NCBI RefSeq assembly: GCF_021869535.1
Contig: NW_026262712.1
Location: 65,938,100-66,002,099 of the forward strand
Source: Mytilus californianus
Lineage: Eukaryota; Mollusca; Bivalvia; Mytilida; Mytilidae
Direction of reading: 5' to 3'
Length of the DNA: 64,000 bases
How positions within the stretch are numbered: the stretch's first letter is position 1; each line of letters starts with the position of its first letter. The notes beneath the pieces were generated by a model, which saw nothing but the letters and a program-made list of their open reading frames with translations, was not told where the DNA came from and made no database searches. Below are positions 39,101 through 51,100 of this stretch, in pieces. Position numbers and translations under genes: made by a program.

Positions 39101-42100
39101 AAGGTCGCCATAAGTCACAATAATGAGGATTATAAAAAAGTTTATTTGGTATATTCAATATTAAATGTATTTTGTTTTAAACAGGTCAAATCATGTTCTG
39201 ACTTAAAAGAGTCAGTCCAAAACTAAAATAAATTTATTGAAATATATAAGCTGGGCATTGCCATATGTTATTTAATGAATGTATGGGAACGTCAGATAAA
39301 AGACACAGGAAATATATGTAAGATCCCCTAAAATAAATAACCATTTGACTTAATTGTTTCTAAAAACTTATCAAATAATAAACTCGAAAATGGCAGATTC
39401 AGAAGCAGGGCTTAAAGGAAGTACACCTAGCTTTGATTGGAAATTTTGTTCTGTAAACTGACTTTAACAGGTCAAATCATGTTCTGACCTGAAAGAGTCA
39501 GTCAAAACTAAACTTATTACAACTTTTAAGTATAGTTTTGTCATATTGATTTAAAAATGTATGGGTGAGCCAGATAAAAGACAGAGAGAATAAAGTCCCC
39601 ATAAGTCACAATAATGAGGACTATAAAAAAGTTTATTTGGTATATTCAATATTAAATGTATTTTGTTTTAAACAGGTCAAATCATGTTCTGACTTAAAAG
39701 ACTCAGTCCAAAACTAAAATAAATTTATTGAAATATTTAAGCCGGGCATTGCTGGCCTTAAAGGAAGTACACCTAGCTTTGATTGGAAATTTTGTTCTGC
39801 AAATTGACTTAAACAGGTCAAGTCATGTTCTGACTTTAAAACATCAGTCAAAAACTAAATTTATTGAAATTATTAAGTAAGGCATTGCCATTTGATATTA
39901 ATGATAATGTATGGAAAAATCAATGAATAAACTCAACAGTGGCAGATTCAGAAGGGGGCTAAGAGGAAGAACACATAGCTTTGATTGGAAATTTTGTTCT
40001 GCAAATTGACTCAAACAGGTCAAATCATGTTCTGACTTAAAAGAGTCTGTCAAAAACTAAATGGATATGCATAAAATCTGGTTCATAATTTTTGAAAAGA
40101 TGGAGAGATTAATGAGTCTATATTTTGTTATTCCGACTCACAAATGTCACTATGTGACAAATTTCAAGAATTTTTCTCTCCTTTTGACTGATTCCTATAT
40201 GTTGTATGGGTGCCATAACTATCACTACAACATGTACAAAGTCAGCACATTCTAAGGGACGCCATCAAAAGACCAATGTAGGATAAAAAAAACTTAAATC
40301 AAATAGTTTGGGGGTGGGGGTGGGGTTAAAGTTGCTGCAAGTTTTGTTTATCCAAAATCGATTTTACATAAATCCATATTGGTCAATCAATCTTTCCCAA
40401 ATTAAGTTAAGATGGGGGGAGGGGGGTCAGTGAAAAAACTATGTGATGTGAATTAAGTTTTTTATCCTACATTGAACTTTTGATGTCGTCCCTAATGACT
40501 TGACCTATTACAGTATTTCTGTCTGAATTTTGTATGAATATTCTGTATTTACTAATTTAACTACATGTATGTGATTGCAAGTGTATTAATTAGCTTTGTT
40601 TATTACTTATATTAAACTAAACCTCTATTAATCAATTATCTTTACTCTGGTTATTGATTATATAAGAAAAACTCTGCCTATTACTATATGACTGTAATCT
40701 AAACTCTGATTGTTAACATCCTGGATTGCATATCTGCATGACCATTAAACTCACGGTATGCCCATTTTATTTGAGGATATAAAAGTATTGTTTTTTCAAT
40801 ATAACATTTTCAGACACATTGAATCTGTGAAGACAACTTTCAATTTGACTTTAGAAATTACAGAGTTTGTAAGCAAAATGTTGGGGAAATTTAATTATAA
40901 TTAAGAATGTTTAAAATTAGTTAAGAAAAAAGCCGACATTATTAATGTTAAAAATATTTTGAGGAGAAAAAACATACAAATTCAGACCAAATATGGTGAC
41001 TTTGTTGTCCTTCAAGAAGCCGTACATATAATCCATAATATTTTCACTGTTTTTTAAATACATGTAAAAGTTGAAAGATAACTATCTATTGATTTTTTTT
41101 TTAAAAAAGCTTTTTTCACAACACTTATAACTTTGTAATTTATGTTCCATTGTACACTTGTTATTCTTAATATCTTTAAAAATTGTTGTTTGGGAACAAA
41201 ATCTTGTCAGGGTTTCTTATGGTACTAGCATGACAAGTGCATTCATATTCTAAAATACTCTAAACATTAAAAAAAGTCAGTATTTTCAGATCATTCTGAG
41301 TCTTTCTGACCTTATTAAGTCAGAACATTCAGACTTTTATAAGTCAGAAATTTCTGACTTCCAATGTTCTTCTCACTTCTGTAGAAACAAAGACTATCTA
41401 TGTCTCAAATAAGAGGTAAATGCTTCATGTGGCTAAGCATCTGGGGTAAGAATTATAGATGTGTAATTTCAGAGGAAAACAAATATGCCAAAATTTTTTT
41501 TTTTTTTTATATAGATTAGACCGTTGGTTTTTCCATTTGAATGGTTTTACACTAGTAATATTTTGAGGCCCTTTATAGCTTGCTGTTCGGTGTGAGCCAA
41601 TGCTCTGTGTTGAAGGCCATACCTTGACCTATAATGGTTTACTTTTATAAATTGTAACTTGGATGGAGAGTTGTCTCATTGGCACTCATACCACATCTTC
41701 CTATATCCATGTAATTAATAAGATGTGATGCATGTGAGAGGAAAATAATACTGAATAGACAATTCTGTTTGCACAAACACTGATAAATATAATATGTAAA
41801 TTAAGGTGGTCTCTCAGCAGATTAAAATAAACAAGAAATAATTGTAACAGGATGCTGTTACGAAGTCTCCCAAACAAAGCTCCCATAATTCGCCATTCCC
41901 CTGGTTGCCTGACATTGGGCAAGTTCCAGTACAAATTGGTTTTGTCTAGTAAAGTGTTATGCATAAATGACGCCTAGGGTTTGACCCTGCATGTCATTCA
42001 AATCTTCTTGAAATGACGAACAGGAATATCATATGGTTTACCTTTAGGGGTGGTGATCCAGAACATTTCAAAAAGGGGGATGGGGATGACCCCAATGGAC

Positions 42101-45100
42101 TTCCCCTATATTTCATTTGATTTGTTTTATTGTCCTGTGCAAGAATGTATATGGTTTAGGGGTGGGGATCTCGACGGTTTACAAGTTTTCAAACATGAGG
42201 GGGTAGGGTGACCCTCAGGGACTTCACCTTTATTTCATTTGATTTGTCTTATTGATCCTTACAAGAATATATATGGTTAAGGGGTGGGGATCCCGACTGT
42301 TTACAAGTTTTCACACAGGAGGGGGTGGGGGTTATCCCAAGGGACTTCCCCTATATTTCATTTGATTTGTTTTATTGTCCTATTCAAGAAAATATATGGT
42401 TTAGGGGTGGGGATCTCGACCGTTTACAAGTTTTCAAACAGAAGGGGTAGGGGGTGACCCCCAGGGACCTCCCCAACATATCATTTGATTTGTTAAATTG
42501 TCCCATACAAGAATATATACGGTTTAGGGGTGGGGATCTCTACCGTTTACAAAATATAAGAACATTTGCAAATGGCAGCGGGTGGAGTAAACCTGGAGAC
42601 TAGCCCGGTATATTTCATTCAAATCAATTTGACATTATAATAAAATGCTTCGCTGGGGCGCAGCTTGATACGACCGCAAAGGTCGAACCCTGAACAGTTG
42701 GGGTAAGTATGGACACAACATTCAAGCTTGATACAGCTCTGAATTTGGATTGTTATTAAATATTTGACACAGCATAGGTTTCTGACACAGAAAGAATGTG
42801 GTCTAAGAACTTGAATTTTTTTAATTTACCTATTATGGTCCAATGTCCAAAATCAAAATACATGGTTAGATTCAGCATATCAAAGAACCCCATATATTCA
42901 ATTTTTGTTAAAATCAAACAAAGTTTAATTTTGGACCCCAACTTGGACAAACTTGAAAACTGGGCCCATAATCAAAAATCTAAACACATGTTTAGATTCA
43001 GCATATCAAATAACCCCAAGAATTCAATTTTTGCTAAAATCAAACAAAGTTTAATTTTGAACCCTTTGGACCTTAATGTAGACCAATTTAAAAAACGGAT
43101 CTTAAAATTAAAAATCTAAATACACGGTTAGATTTGGAATATCAAAGAATCCCAATGATTCAATTTTTGATGAAATCAAACAAAGTTTAATTTTGGACCC
43201 TTTTGACCTCAATATGAACCAATTTGATAGCGGGCCCACAAATAAAAAATCTAAATTCATGGTTAGATTCAGCATATCAAAGAACCCCATATATTCAATT
43301 TTTGTTGAAATCAAAAAAAGTTTAATTTTGGACCCCAACTTGGACCAACTTGAAAACTGGGCCCATAATCAAAAATCTAAACACATGTTTAGATTCAGCA
43401 TATCAAAGAACCCCAAGAATTCAATTTTTGTTAAAATCAAACTAAGTTTAATTTTGGACCCTTTGGACCTCAATGAAGACCAATTTAAAAAACGGGACCC
43501 AAATTAAAAATCTAAAAACACAGTTAGATTTGGCATATCAAAGAACCCCAATAATTCAATTTTTGATGAAATCAAACAAAGTTTAATTTTGGACCCTTTT
43601 GACCTCAATATGAACCAATTTGATAGCGTGGCCTACAAATAAAAAATCTAAATACATGGTTAGATTCAGCATATCAAAGAACCTCATATATTCAATTTTT
43701 GTTGAAATCAAACAAAGTTTAATTTTGGACCCTAATTTGGACCAACTTGAAAACTGTGCCCATAATAAAAAATCTAAATACATGTTTAGATTCAGCATAT
43801 CAAAGAACCCCAAGAATTCAATTTTTGTTAAAATCAAACTAAGTTTAATTTTGGACCCTTTGGACCTTAATGTAGACCAATTTAAAAAACAGGACCCAAA
43901 ATTAAAAATCTAAATACACGGTTAGATTTGGAATATCAAAGAACCCCAATAATTCAATTTTAGATGAAATCAAACAAAGTTTAATTTTGGACCCTTTTGA
44001 CCTCAATATGAACCAATTTGATAACGGGGTCCACAAATAAAAAATCTAAATACATGGTTAGATTCAGCATATCAAGGAACCCCATATATTCAATTTTTGT
44101 TGAAATCAAACAAAGTTTAATTTTGGACCCCAATTTGGACCAACTTGAAAACTGGGCCAAAAATCAAAAATCTAAATACATGTTTAGATTCAGCATATCA
44201 AAGAACCTCATATATTCAATTTTTGCTAAAATCAAACAAAGTTTAATTTTGGACCCTTTGGACCTTAATGTAGACCAATTTGAAAACTGGACCCAAAATA
44301 CATGTACACTGTTGGATTCGGCATAACAAATAAATAAATGTGATCAAAGATTTTACAAATCTAATGCGCCATACTGTGCAATTAAAGATTTCTTCTTGAA
44401 ATTTTTCAATATTTGAAATTTGAAAAAAAAATAATATTTGAAGAATAATTTTTTTAATTTCTGAAATCTGAGATGAGAAAAAATTGACCCCCCACAATTT
44501 CTTTTTATCACCCCCCCCCCCTCCCCCCCCCCCCTTTTTACCCCCAAAAAATTCATTCCCTCAAGATATGGTCATAATCTCAATTCAAATTTCCAATGGA
44601 GTTGGCAACCATAATTACCCATTTAAATTTACCATAGTGCTAACTTAATCTATTTTATAATAGAATTAAAAATATAGTGTCAAATATTTCATATGGATTT
44701 TTTTGTAAAAAAAAAAGATGCAACATTTGCAGATATTTTTACTGGTCTTCCTTTATAAATATGCATTTCTTTAAACATAATTTAAAAGCAGTGTAAGGGA
44801 AGTAACCAAAACGTTGTATTTGGATTACCTCCCTTACACTGTTTTAAATTATCTTTATTGTTCATTAACCATTACTTTATACATAATTTAAAAGCAGTGT
44901 AAGGGAGATAATTTCAATGATGTATTTGATTTATCTCCCTTACACTGCTTTAAATTATGTTTTGTACTAAAGTATTTGTCCATTAACCAGGACAACCTTG
45001 TTTTTCCCCCTTTTTTGCCCCTAATTCCTAAACGGTTTGAGCCATAACCCCCCAAAGCAAATCCTAACCATCCCTTTGTGGTATGGAAACTTGTAGTATA

Positions 45101-48100
45101 ATTTCAGAGAGATCCATACACCGTTCCACAGTTATTGTCTGGAAACTAGAAAATGCTTATTTTTGGCCCTTTTTTGGCCCCTTATTCCTTAACTGTTGGT
45201 ACCATAACCCCCAAAATCAATCCCAACCTTCCTTTTGTGGTATTTAACCTTATGGTAAAATTTCAAAAAGATCCATTTACTTAAACTAAAGTTAGAGTGC
45301 GAAAACCAATGTGTCTTCGGACAACGACGCCGGACGACGACGATGCCAACGTCATACCAATATACGACCACAAAATTTTTTTGCGGTCGTATAAAAAGGA
45401 ATAGAGAAATGACAGGGATAGGGGTGATCCCTGGAGACTTGCCCTACATTTCATTTGATTTGTTTTATCATGTCCCATGATCATAAATGAAGACCAGGTA
45501 TGTGCATCACTTATTGTTCTCAAGTTATAACTTTAAAAATAAAAAAAACCCTTGGGTTCTTTAGTTAAACCCCTCCCTTCCTTTTTCTTTTATTAAAATT
45601 TTTCCCATTTTCGTTTCATTATCATCATATCAATATTCACAATGATCGTTTTTCTCATAGGGAGAAACGAATCAGAAAGGTTAAAAAATCAATTCGTCAT
45701 TGAGTTTAAAAATAGAAAAATCATGTGACGATGTTCAGCTCGAAGCAATTATTTTACTTTTTAAATTGCACTGACTGGTTAATAATGTTAATATTGTTTA
45801 AGACAACACGAGTTATCTCCCGAAAATAACAATTCATTGTCATAACAACATTTTCTGACCTGAACAAGTCAGAATTGTCAAACACCAGGTCATCTCAAAG
45901 ACCACGCGTCCGTATTTACCGGTCGCGCGCCTTCATGAAACAGCAAGAAAATCACTTGCAAGGAACTTCTTTATAGGCAAAAAATATAAAAATGCCCATG
46001 AAAATATGGAGGTAATATGAATTACCTTTCTAAAAATGCCCACAATGACCTAGATTTTCACTAAAAATCGTAAATAATCAATATAATATTCAATGACTTC
46101 TCGTTCGAGACACTTCCAAAACAACGACTCTCAAACACGTGATCTCTTGCAAAAAACCATGTGATCGTATGTGTCGTAGATCGGCGGCAAATTCAAAATA
46201 ACTTCTGGTTTGACGGACTCAAGTGAAAACTACGCAAAACAAAAATTGACGCGTACAGGTCAGAATTTCAAAACACTTTCCGACTTGAAGAAGTCATTTT
46301 ATTCTGACTTGTTTATGTCAGAGCTCTGACTGTTTAGAGAATGTATTTACTAGTGCACAACAATAAATTACAAAAAGTGACTGAACAGCTGTGGATAACT
46401 CTTTGCAAAATGAATGAACATGCATGTACATGTAACTGGATTTAATAGCAGGAAAATAACTGAAGATTTTAACAAGACTTAACATTTTATTTATGTTCAA
46501 ACATTTTATATCATGTCAACATTAAAATGACCACTTCAGACTAAATTTCATTTTCTCTATCAATTTTCCAATTCAACTTTGCATTGTGATGGATTCCATC
46601 TTGATCAAACTTTACAGGTGGGCAGATCACATTTTTACCATGGTTCTGATCTACAGAAATCAGACTAAATTCTTACATGTTTGAGTACTCTGAATTTGTT
46701 ACTTAATTCAGTTATTATAATTCTGAAAACTCCTTCTCTATCAATTCAGTTTAGTTTGACTTAAACATAATGATTCCAAAACTGTAAGCGATATATTTGA
46801 TAAATGTAAACCTACCAACATAAGCTGGGTAGAATTGCTCTCCAGCAATCTGTGGGTTGTGATTTATAAATGCATCATATTTTTTAACTTCACCTCTTAG
46901 AAACCTTAGATTGTCATCTATACATAATGAAGCCGTTTCTGAAAAAAAATTTAATTTTCATCAGTATATCATGTAGATTTTCATTTATGATAGAATAAAA
47001 TGTATGATATTTCTACTGCCATAGCTTGTCAGCTTTAGTTAGTTATTATAAGTATATTTTCATTGATTTTCTTTTTCCCTTTCTTTACAAGTTAACATTT
47101 ATCACTAATCATGCTGATTAATAAAATTTTGACCTGCAGTAAAACACATTGATTTATTCACATTACTACCATATAAAAGTTCAGACTTTAAAAGTCATGA
47201 AAGTTAGACCTTTCTATAGACTTGTATGAAAAATGTCAAAATATTTGCAAAATAAGTCCTCATAATTTTCAACCTGATTTAGTAATATTTCATCCAGCAC
47301 CAAAGAAATATAACTCTTAAAGCCTCTCAAAGTGTGGAAAACTGACATATCTATATAATTGATTCTGAAAAGTTTTTTGTTTATTTTTTGTCATATTCAT
47401 TGTGTTCATACTAAACAGACAACACTGCCATAAACATAATTTTTACCATCAACTGGTGATGATTTTTGTCCAATGCTGGGAATTCTGGAACCAAGTAAAT
47501 ATAGAAATACTAGGAACACTAATATTCCACCAATTATCTTCCTGGACCTGAAAAAATAAGCCATATTTATACACCATTTTTAGATAATTTTATGTAGATT
47601 TATGATATTACAAGTGTCAGAGGGATAGAAAACCATGGAATTGTGCCAATGGCCCTTTTCTCATCCTTACACTGTGTCTGTTGGTCCCAGTCGTGCCATA
47701 ATCTACATTGTGCATTAGCCTCATGAATTGAAGAGAGCCTGGGTTGAACCCTCATGTTTGATCAACAAACAAACCAAAAAAATGTTTAGCAAGCCATGAA
47801 TTCCGGTCAGTACACCCTAGTACCTGTTGCCCTAGGTCTGTTCACCCTAATACCTGTTTGGACTGGATCCATTTGCCTTGATTTTTTTTTATTTTGTTGT
47901 CTTGTTAACGTTGCATTATGAAAATCAGTTTCGCATATATTTAGAATAGATTACTTTTATCTTTCAATTTCACATTATTATCAAATGCACAGATGATAGT
48001 TTGCTTCATTGCGATAATAAATAAAATTTAGTTCTGTGTAAAAGAAGAAAATTTCCAGAATCTAGAAAAAAAAAAGCGTTTGCCAAAAAGGACCATTATC

Positions 48101-51100
48101 AGAGCTCACACTACTTCAGAATCATAGGGAGAAGTGACTTCTCTTTTTGAAACTGATAGGGAGAAGTGGTGAGATTTGAAAGAGTTCAAGTGCTCCTTCG
48201 TGTGTTGCGCTACAATGTTTTGATTTTAATATAGTATAAAGGGTCATATGTAAATAATGTTCTTTTTATATTGTTCAATTCATATCTGAGTATACAATTA
48301 AATTAACAGTTCAAATTCAAAGTTGTTTAAGTTAAGGTTCTTGTTAGAAACTACCAACTAAATATCTAGCACTAAAAAGAATTTTTTTTTATGTCAAAAA
48401 GGTAAAGAAATTATAAAATATGAATTACAATTCAATTAAAAACTATCTTATTTATCATGTTATGAAATTCAGTGTTTCTCATCAAAAGATATACAAATTT
48501 AAGCTGGGCCATAATATATTGATATTAGTAGTTAAGCAACTTTAATCAATATTTTGAAACAATCCATATAAATTATATGGAATTATATACATTAATCAAT
48601 TAGATTTAACCAAAAGTCCGTTAATGCGTGTGGAATGTGTAATTTTTCCTTTTGGGATCAATATTCTTCTGTCAGCTTTTCCATTCATGCGTCCGTAGTA
48701 ATTGTTGTAAAAATACGGATTTCGGTCAAAGCTAGTCCGGTTCTGATCCGTAGTTAGTAAACGATTAATGGCAGACGAAGAAAATTTACAAAATAAACGA
48801 TGTTTGACAAGCTATTTGGAAAGGAATATGACGTTTGTACTGCAATAAATGGATTAAACATTTACTGGAGGCAACTTTTATCACTTTCAAATAAAGTAAC
48901 AAACTTATTTTGCCGCCCAAATTTAGATTGATGAACGCTCTCTGAGTAACAGGTACCGGAAGTGCATGCAGTGATAAAAAGTTGTCTTTCTATTAAATAA
49001 CCTGCTACACACTGTAAAGTCAATGCTTAAACCTCTTTTCTTAAGAAAATGAATTGTTTATGTCTGAATTTCTTTAATAATCAATAAAAAATTGATGTTT
49101 TATCAACTTGGTAAAAATTGAAAATGTCTGATGACGAAAGCGACTGAAAGCAAGTATCGTAAACAACAGGGCGACTTGTTTTCGCTTTTGAGGGTCCGGA
49201 AAAGCGAAATGACGGACTGGAAAGCAACTACTTCGCCCTAGTCGCCTGGTAGCGTGAGCCCTGCATTATACATGTATTTTTACCCCCTCTCCCCTTGTCA
49301 CTAGCCTAGTGTCATGAGGGAAGCAAGTTAACTCGTACCATTGTAAACTCGTACCACGTAGACTCGTACCAAAAAAGTTAACTCGTACCAATGTAAACTC
49401 GTACCACTGGGAAGTCGTACCAATCAGAACTCGTACCACTGCAAACTCGTACCATTAAAAATATATTCAAAAATACGAATGTTTTATGATTTTTTTTTTG
49501 GTAAACTAAATAAAAAAAGTTGAATTACTTGAATTTTATACTAGATTTTAATGAAAACTTAGACAAAAATACGAATCAGTGTTTTATGATTATTTTTGTT
49601 TAAGCTTTATACAAAAAATTAAAATATCTGAATTTTATACCAGATTTTAATGAAAACTGAGACAAAATTACAGTGTAATTACTTAATTCCTTTGATTGTG
49701 TGATTATTGGTTGATTATTAACTAATCAACTTGTTTAATCATATTAGCATGGACATATTCTGCTAACAACAAATGGAAGTTTTTAACGACCTTGACTGGC
49801 TATTCAGCCCTTGCACGGTCGGTATTCTGCTAAAATGTGCTGAATATTGTATAAAAATAAATTTCATACTTTCTAACTGTTGGTCATAAACAATTTTATA
49901 CCTTTAAAACACAATAAATAATTCTTTCATTAAATAAAATTCCTTTTAGAAACAATAGAAAAATACCCAAATCTATTCAATGTTACGGATTTGGAATGAT
50001 TTTAAAAAATTAAATCAAATAGTTGTCTATGGCTGTGTTTGGATATACGCCAGAGGTGGCCTATGGTTATCCATAGGTACCTTTGGTTTGATATTCTATA
50101 TATCAAAATATCAAACCATGGGTACCCAAAGATACCTATGGGTAACCATAGGCTGCCTTAGGCGTATATCCAAACACAGCCAGTAAAAGTTTAAAAAAGA
50201 GTCTATTCAAGGGAGACAACAGAGCCATTCTACCACGGTTTTCTCTATCCAATTAGACAAGGAAAGGAAAATTAGCTACAAATTGGTCATTGTAATTTCA
50301 AATTATATACATTTTACAGACTTAAGAGGTATTGAGTGAAATTAAAGTATATATTCATCATTAAACACCATTTCAATACATTTAAATAAGTTGGTACGAG
50401 TTTACAATGGTATGAATTTACCGTGGTACGATTTAGCAGTGGTACGAGTTTGCATTGGTACGAGTATTTTTTTAATGGTACGAGTTGACATTGGTACGAG
50501 TTTACAATGGTACGAGATAACTATAATTCGTGTCATGAGCGTGTGCTTTGTACACTTTGAAAAATGGTTGACAATTATGGACGACCCCTAACCATAAGAC
50601 TCCCTTGGTGTATATCTTAAGACAGCTTGAATTACATCTGAGTCATAACACCAAACTTGTTTGAATGTTTCTGTATCATGTTTTACCTGCTTAAAGAATT
50701 AAGCCTATTTAGTGAATTCACTGCAAAACCTTTCACCCACATCTGACGAACTCTGAATATCACTGGTACTTTACAACAAATAACTCTTCTCATGAAAATC
50801 AGACCATGCCTTATCATGCTATGTAGAAAATTTTGTATTGCCACATCCAATATCCCATGTCAACATAGTATCCGGTCCGGATTTGTTTTTGAAAATGTCA
50901 GATCCTGATCGGGCAGAATGTTTATAAAAAAAAGAAGGAAAAATAGATTTTTGTATTCATTTGATTTCATTATACCAAACTATATTGAATGAAGTAAATA
51001 TCATGTTGGGTTTTTATCTTTAAACTTCCATTACATATCGAGATCGAAATAAAACTTTACCTCTGCTCCACTTCCGGTATGCGAATGTTTTCATTCGATA

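Larger units (their letters stand above)
42668..45392 (+). mobile_element. Nested pearl-like element with 13-bp inverted ends
   Basis: ATACGACCGCAAA at 42668-42680 is the exact reverse complement of TTTGCGGTCGTAT at 45380-45392. Just inside the right end, 45361-45374 repeats the left-end motif with one mismatch (TATACGACCACAAA), so the last 33 bp fold into a hairpin. It is preceded by a GAC-rich microsatellite ('ggacaacgacgccggacgac'). The body contains the 132-bp/397-bp repeat array and two further hairpins. No transposase frame. Confidence 0.78.
41831..45580 (+). mobile_element. 121-bp-unit element, copy 2, interrupted
   Basis: The leader (41831-42025) is nearly identical to 18111-18300, including 'aataattgtaacaggatgct' and 'gttacgaagtctcccaaaca'. 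About five diverged units follow to 42640, then a nested element (42668-45392). Beyond it the host resumes with 'gacagggataggggtgatcc' and ends 'cttgggttctttagttaaac', as at 19850-19880. Confidence 0.75.
35159..46332. mobile_element. 11.2-kb element with 43-bp TIRs and TTTAG target duplication
   Basis: A 43-bp sequence beginning CAGTCAGAGCTCTGAC at 35159-35201 reappears as an exact reverse complement at 46290-46332. Directly outside the two ends is the same 5-mer, TTTAG (35154-35158 and 46333-46337), as expected for a target-site duplication. The interior has no long open frame, so the element is non-autonomous or has lost its transposase. It holds arrays of a TGACTT-N4-AGGTCA-like palindrome, a MITE at 40255-40493, a SINE-like repeat at 41515-41711, and two nested pearl-like elements at 41831-45580. 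It fills most of one KIAA2013 intron. The CAG terminus is hAT-like, but a 5-bp duplication differs from the usual 8 bp of hAT, so I leave the superfamily open. Confidence 0.85.

Noticed and set aside
35820..40060. Possible CRISPR-like array of regularly repeated palindromes
   Set aside because: Spacing is irregular (roughly 140-680 bp), the intervening sequences are themselves repeated, and the host is a eukaryote. It is a tandem array inside a TIR element.
42756..44326. About 100-codon frames on both strands ([15 protein letters not shown] and its opposite)
   Set aside because: They coincide with a 132-bp tandem repeat. The frame stays open on both strands because of monomer length, and no start, splice context or domain supports coding.
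51061..51094. In-exon ATG ([11 protein letters not shown]) as the KIAA2013 start
   Set aside because: That frame meets a stop five codons into the next exon (...GRstop). Only the frame without an ATG in this exon joins the membrane segment, so the start must lie upstream.
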